DNA from: UBA6901 sp964355495
GTDB taxonomy: Bacteria; Pseudomonadota; Gammaproteobacteria; Acidiferrobacterales; UBA6901
NCBI GenBank assembly: GCA_964355495.1
Contig: CAYHES010000112.1
Span: 1 to 8,253, forward strand
Reading direction: 5' to 3'
Length of the DNA: 8,253 nucleotides
Both the position numbers and the translations under genes were made by a program. Below, in pieces: positions 5,795-8,253 of the stretch. The notes under the pieces were generated by a model that was not told where the DNA came from, ran no database searches, and was given only the letters and a program-made list of their open reading frames with translations. Numbering within the stretch: position 1 is the stretch's first letter; every line of letters starts with the position of its first letter.

Positions 5795-6883
5795 CTACCG
5801 GTTGAAGATCACCGGGGCATCGGTACCGTTGTACGCCGTTACCTCGCCGATGACGGCAACCTGGTGGCAGCCGCGCTCGCGCAACCCGGCCAGGATGGGT
5901 TCGACCTGGTCGGGTGCCACCGAAATGAGCAGGCCGCCATTGGTCTGGGGATCGGTGAACACCAGCTGGTGATCGATATTCCACTCGTCGTCGAAGCTGA
6001 GTGAATCGGCATAGCCGTTCATGTTGCGATACGCCGCCGTCGGGACTACGCCCTCGACGACCAGCGACCATGCCTCCTCCATGACCGGTACGGCCGAGGC
6101 CTGAATCCGCATGCGCACGCGCGCACCCTTCGCCATTTCCAGCAGATGACCGGCCAGCCCGAAGCCGGTGATGTCGGTCATCGCATGCACGCCGCGTTGC
6201 TTGCCCAGCCACGATCCGACTTTGTTCAGCGTGGTGATGTTGTCGATCAGCTCCGCATAGCCGGCCGGAGAAAGATTACCGGTCTTGATCGCCGTGGTCA
6301 TGATGCCGATACCGATGGGACGCGTGAGTATCAGGACGTCGCCGACCCTGGAGGCGGCGTTGGTTCTCACCATGTCCGGGTGCACCATGCCCACGGCCGC
6401 CAGACCATAGATCGGTTGCGGGTTATCGATGGTGTGGCCACCGGCCAGCGGAATCCCGGCCTCCTGACAAACATCGGTGCCGCCACGCATGATTTCCTGC
6501 ACCGTTTCCACCGTCAGCTTCCCGACCGGGTAGCCAAGAATGGCGTTGGCGAGCAACGGATCCCCGCCCATGGCGTAGACGTCGCTCAGGGCATTGGCCG
6601 CCGCGACCCGGCCATAGATATACGGATCGTCGACAATCGGGGCGAAGAAGTCATTGGTAAACACCAGTGCCTGGTGCTCGTTGATCTGATACACGGCGGC
6701 GTCGTCGTGGTTCTCGATGCCGACGAGCAACGACTTGTTGGCGTGCTTCTTGGGAACATTGGCAAGCAGCGCGTGCAGGGTTTCCGGCTCTACCTTGCAT
6801 CCACAGCCACCACCTTGGGAAAACTGCGTCAATCGAACTGCCAGAGATTCTGTGCCCAACTTCCCAGCAACTTGAAAATCCAT
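5795..6883 (-). CDS. selD: Selenide, water dikinase (selenophosphate synthetase)
   Basis: Makes selenophosphate from selenide and ATP, releasing AMP and phosphate; it is the selenium donor for selenocysteine tRNA and 2-selenouridine tRNA. The 362-residue protein aligns well with E. coli SelD. The catalytic segment is GGGCGCK (24-30), with C27 as the catalytic Cys equivalent and K30 as the essential Lys; this is the Cys form, not the selenocysteine form. ATP/Mg-binding parts follow: HDDAAVY (59-65), TNDFFAPIVD (76-85), AMGGDP, GGHTID (148-153), TDITGFGLAGH (236-246), TDPQTNGG (310-317). Start choice: AGGAGG touches an ATG at 6889 but lies 6 bases before the ATG at 6883, so 6883 is used. It leads a probable selD-permease operon from a strong promoter near 7052-7079. 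No selA, selB, selC or mnmH lies in the window. Confidence 0.96.
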   Translation of the reverse strand: MDFQVAGKLGTESLAVRLTQFSQGGGCGCKVEPETLHALLANVPKKHANKSLLVGIENHDDAAVYQINEHQALVFTNDFFAPIVDDPYIYGRVAAANALSDVYAMGGDPLLANAILGYPVGKLTVETVQEIMRGGTDVCQEAGIPLAGGHTIDNPQPIYGLAAVGMVHPDMVRTNAASRVGDVLILTRPIGIGIMTTAIKTGNLSPAGYAELIDNITTLNKVGSWLGKQRGVHAMTDITGFGLAGHLLEMAKGARVRMRIQASAVPVMEEAWSLVVEGVVPTAAYRNMNGYADSLSFDDEWNIDHQLVFTDPQTNGGLLISVAPDQVEPILAGLRERGCHQVAVIGEVTAYNGTDAPVIFNR

Positions 6884-6889
6884 GTTCAT

Positions 6890-6895
6890 CCTCCT
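6890..6895 (-). promoter_or_regulatory. selD ribosome binding site
   Basis: AGGAGG on the minus strand, immediately abutting an ATG at 6889 but 6 bases from the ATG at 6883. The spacing decides for the second ATG. Confidence 0.8.
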
Positions 6896-7051
6896 GGTGG
6901 ATGTGAAGCCCGACGCATCGGGATCTGGTTCTGGTGATCGGGGCTCTTGCTGGCCCTTCGGTCTTGCGTATCGTTATCCCCGCCCTGTTTGATTCAGATT
7001 AAGCCGAATACATCGCCGTTCAGAAACGCTCGGGTCGAGGTGAGCGCGGCG

Positions 7052-7079
7052 ATTATAGCATGTGCATGTGACCGGTCAC
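7052..7079 (-). promoter_or_regulatory. selD promoter with extended -10 and operator-like palindrome
   Basis: On the minus strand TATAAT (7052-7057) is a perfect -10, preceded by TGC, an extended -10. GTGACC (7074-7079) matches the -35 consensus at four of six positions with a 16-base spacer. The -35 is half of the perfect 12-base palindrome GTGACCGGTCAC (7068-7079), a plausible binding site for a dimeric repressor or activator. Transcription would start near 7045, leaving a leader of about 160 bases before selD. Confidence 0.75.
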
Positions 7080-7082
7080 CCA

Positions 7083-7121
7083 CCATGAGTTAAATCATAG
7101 AATACTAATATTAGCTCATGG
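7083..7121. promoter_or_regulatory. AT-rich dyad upstream of the selD promoter
   Basis: CCATGAGTTAA (7083-7093) pairs with TTAGCTCATGG (7111-7121): ten perfect pairs and one G-T position over a 17-base loop. Nested at its edge is CTAATATTAG (7105-7114), a perfect 10-base palindrome. It sits just upstream of the -35 (about -40 to -80), the usual place for an activator site. No T-run follows, so it is not a terminator for the GGDEF-EAL gene. Confidence 0.5.
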
Positions 7122-7246
7122 GCCTGAACATGCGGGCGCAATGGGACCAATGAGGTGCTTGTTCAGACCGAAGGGCGTGGATTCTTAAATAAACACACCT
7201 GATATCTGGAAAACCGGTCGTGTGGCACTGCGCAGGCGTGGCTCGG

Positions 7247-8253
7247 TCAGTGGACGAGATGCATGCCGGCCGCCGGATCGCGCCCCGCTTTCCCTTGTGG
7301 CAATTCCGTCAGCCAACGGGCAAAAGCCACGCTATTGATTGGCCTGCAGTAATGGTAGCCCTGTGCCGTGTTGCAGCCCAGTGCCAGCAGCATGCGCGAG
7401 ATGGCCTCGGACTCCACGCCTTCCGCCACGACTTTGAGGCCGAGGTTGTGCGCCAGCTCAATGGTGGATTTGACGATAATGGCATCGTCTTCATCGGTAT
7501 CCATGGAGAGCACAAAGGACTTGTCGATCTTGATGATGTCCACGGGTAGCTTCTTCAGATACGCCAACGAAGAGAACCCGGTTCCGTAGTCGTCGACCGC
7601 CAGCGCGATACCCATGGAATCGAGTTTTTTCAGTGCGACCAGCGAGGAGGCGGGGTCGGCCATCATGGCGCTTTCGGTAATTTCCAGTTCCAGCAGATTT
7701 GCCGGCACCTGCCAGTGCACCAGCATGTTCTCGATCTCCTCGATCAGCATCGGGTCTTGCAGGTTCCACACCGACAGGTTTACCGCGACACTCAGCTCAA
7801 TGCCTTGTTCGCGCCATTGTGCACACTGTTGCAGGGCGGCGTTGAGCACCCACAGGGTCAATCGCTTGATCATGCCGTTGTGCTCGGCGATCGGAATCAT
7901 CTCGTCGGGCGGAACCATGCCGCGTCTTGGATTCTGCCAGCGCAGCAAGGCCTCGACACCCGTCACCGTGCCGGTCTGCAGGTCGATCTTGGGCTGGTAA
8001 TACAACTCCAGCTCATTAGCATCAATGGCATCGTGCAGTTCGTTGGCCAGCTCCAGGCGCTTGATGGCATCGCGGTCATGCTCCGGGTGGTACACGGCGC
8101 AGCCGGTATTGGAGCGCTTGGCCACATACATCGCGGTATCGGCATGCTGTATCAGGGATTGCGCGCTGTCACCGTGCTGCGGGTACATCGCGATGCCGAG
8201 ACTGGCGCCGATATGCAGGAAATGGTTGTCCAGATTGAACACGCGATTGAGCG
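7247..8253 (-). CDS. GGDEF-EAL cyclic-di-GMP protein, C-terminal part (cut by window edge)
   Basis: Only the last 334 residues are visible; the N-terminus lies beyond the window. The first 50 or so are the end of a GGDEF (diguanylate cyclase) domain: GASLGIAMYPQHGD then the HADTAMYVAKR helix; the GGDEF motif itself is off-window. A full EAL phosphodiesterase domain follows: ELYYQPKIDL, EALLRW (the EAL motif), NLSVWNLQD, ELEITESAMM, DDYGTGFSSLAYLKKL, DIIKIDKSF, VAEGVE and AQGYHYCRPI. The metal and catalytic residues expected of an active EAL domain (E, N, E, DD, K, E, Q) all appear present, so hydrolysis of c-di-GMP to pGpG is predicted. Sensory domains, if any, are upstream. It is probably transcribed separately from selD, given the 363-base gap and the selD promoter. 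Confidence 0.93.
   Translation of the reverse strand, partial: LNRVFNLDNHFLHIGASLGIAMYPQHGDSAQSLIQHADTAMYVAKRSNTGCAVYHPEHDRDAIKRLELANELHDAIDANELELYYQPKIDLQTGTVTGVEALLRWQNPRRGMVPPDEMIPIAEHNGMIKRLTLWVLNAALQQCAQWREQGIELSVAVNLSVWNLQDPMLIEEIENMLVHWQVPANLLELEITESAMMADPASSLVALKKLDSMGIALAVDDYGTGFSSLAYLKKLPVDIIKIDKSFVLSMDTDEDDAIIVKSTIELAHNLGLKVVAEGVESEAISRMLLALGCNTAQGYHYCRPINSVAFARWLTELPQGKAGRDPAAGMHLVH

Larger units (their letters stand above)
6953..7176. repeat. Perfect 12-base inverted repeat bracketing the selD promoter
   Basis: GCCCTTCGGTCT (6953-6964) and its exact reverse complement AGACCGAAGGGC (7165-7176) lie 200 bases apart. The enclosed DNA holds the whole selD promoter, the palindrome and the dyad. 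Matching stops right outside both arms and no target duplication is seen. Confidence 0.6.
6884..7246. other. Intergenic control region upstream of selD (363 bases)
   Basis: No gene is credible here. On the minus strand it contains, in order: the downstream flank of the GGDEF-EAL gene with a weak CACAC/GTGTG stem followed by TTTATTT (about 7190-7225, doubtful terminator), a CTGAACA/TGTTCAG dyad (7124-7130, 7160-7166), a CCATGAG dyad (7083-7121), a palindrome and promoter (7052-7079), and a leader of about 160 bases ending in the selD ribosome site. The leader carries a small CCCGA-TGCG-TCGGG hairpin (about 6909-6922). The arms of a 12-base inverted repeat lie at 6953-6964 and 7165-7176. Confidence 0.7.

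Noticed and set aside
4396..5805. Long 469-codon open frame on the plus strand
   Set aside because: It runs antisense across the thioredoxin and permease genes; its product is His/Arg/Gln-rich with no domain, typical of shadow frames.
6146..6937. 263-codon plus-strand frame over selD
   Set aside because: Antisense shadow of selD, which is certain from its catalytic motifs.
7190..7225. Terminator after the GGDEF-EAL gene
   Set aside because: Only a 5-bp CACAC/GTGTG stem with a loop of about 21 bases before TTTATTT; too weak to call.
6884..7246. Selenocysteine tRNA gene (selC) near selD
   Set aside because: The gap shows no long acceptor stem, anticodon arm with TCA or T-loop sequence on either strand.

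Overview
The window reads as ordinary chromosomal DNA of a GC-rich proteobacterium, most likely a gammaproteobacterium. The best pointers are a close YajD-type HNH protein, an E. coli-like SelD, a UPF0213/YhbQ-type GIY-YIG protein and short palindromic repeats between genes. No phage, plasmid, CRISPR or transposase gene is visible. Nine protein genes can be supported. Eight are on the minus strand and one (DUF504) is on the plus strand.

From left to right: 1-199 holds no gene but has a composite palindromic repeat (108-170). A Tat-signal aldo/keto reductase follows (200-1138, minus), and a related small palindrome lies in its upstream region (1177-1200). A small DUF504 (MJ1316-type, 'RNA repair' domain) protein runs on the plus strand (1361-1642). 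It meets the minus-strand genes across a 155-base spacer that carries two inverted copies of a GAAA-loop hairpin inside a possible miniature element. Next, all on the minus strand, come a GNAT acetyltransferase, a GIY-YIG protein that overlaps it, and a YajD-like HNH protein, forming a likely three-gene operon (transcribed 3001 to 1798).

Further right is a tight pair of exported proteins: a thioredoxin-fold protein with a CGFC active site, and, 7 bases downstream, a secreted repeat protein with seven W-x-D-x-R units that looks like a beta-propeller. Upstream of that pair lie selD (selenophosphate synthetase) and a TauE/SafE-family membrane permease 37 bases behind it, probably co-transcribed. 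The right edge carries the C-terminal part of a GGDEF-EAL cyclic-di-GMP protein that runs out of the window.

The 363-base gap between the GGDEF-EAL gene and selD is the most structured non-coding stretch. It has a strong extended -10 promoter aimed at selD, a perfect 12-base palindrome on its -35, a second dyad just upstream, a leader of about 160 bases, and a 12-base perfect inverted repeat that brackets the whole promoter. Functionally, selD makes the selenium donor and the permease may move a sulfur or selenium oxyanion. The exported thioredoxin/propeller pair has no known function I can name, and it is the best candidate for an undescribed system. No gene for using selenophosphate (selA, selB, mnmH) is in view.
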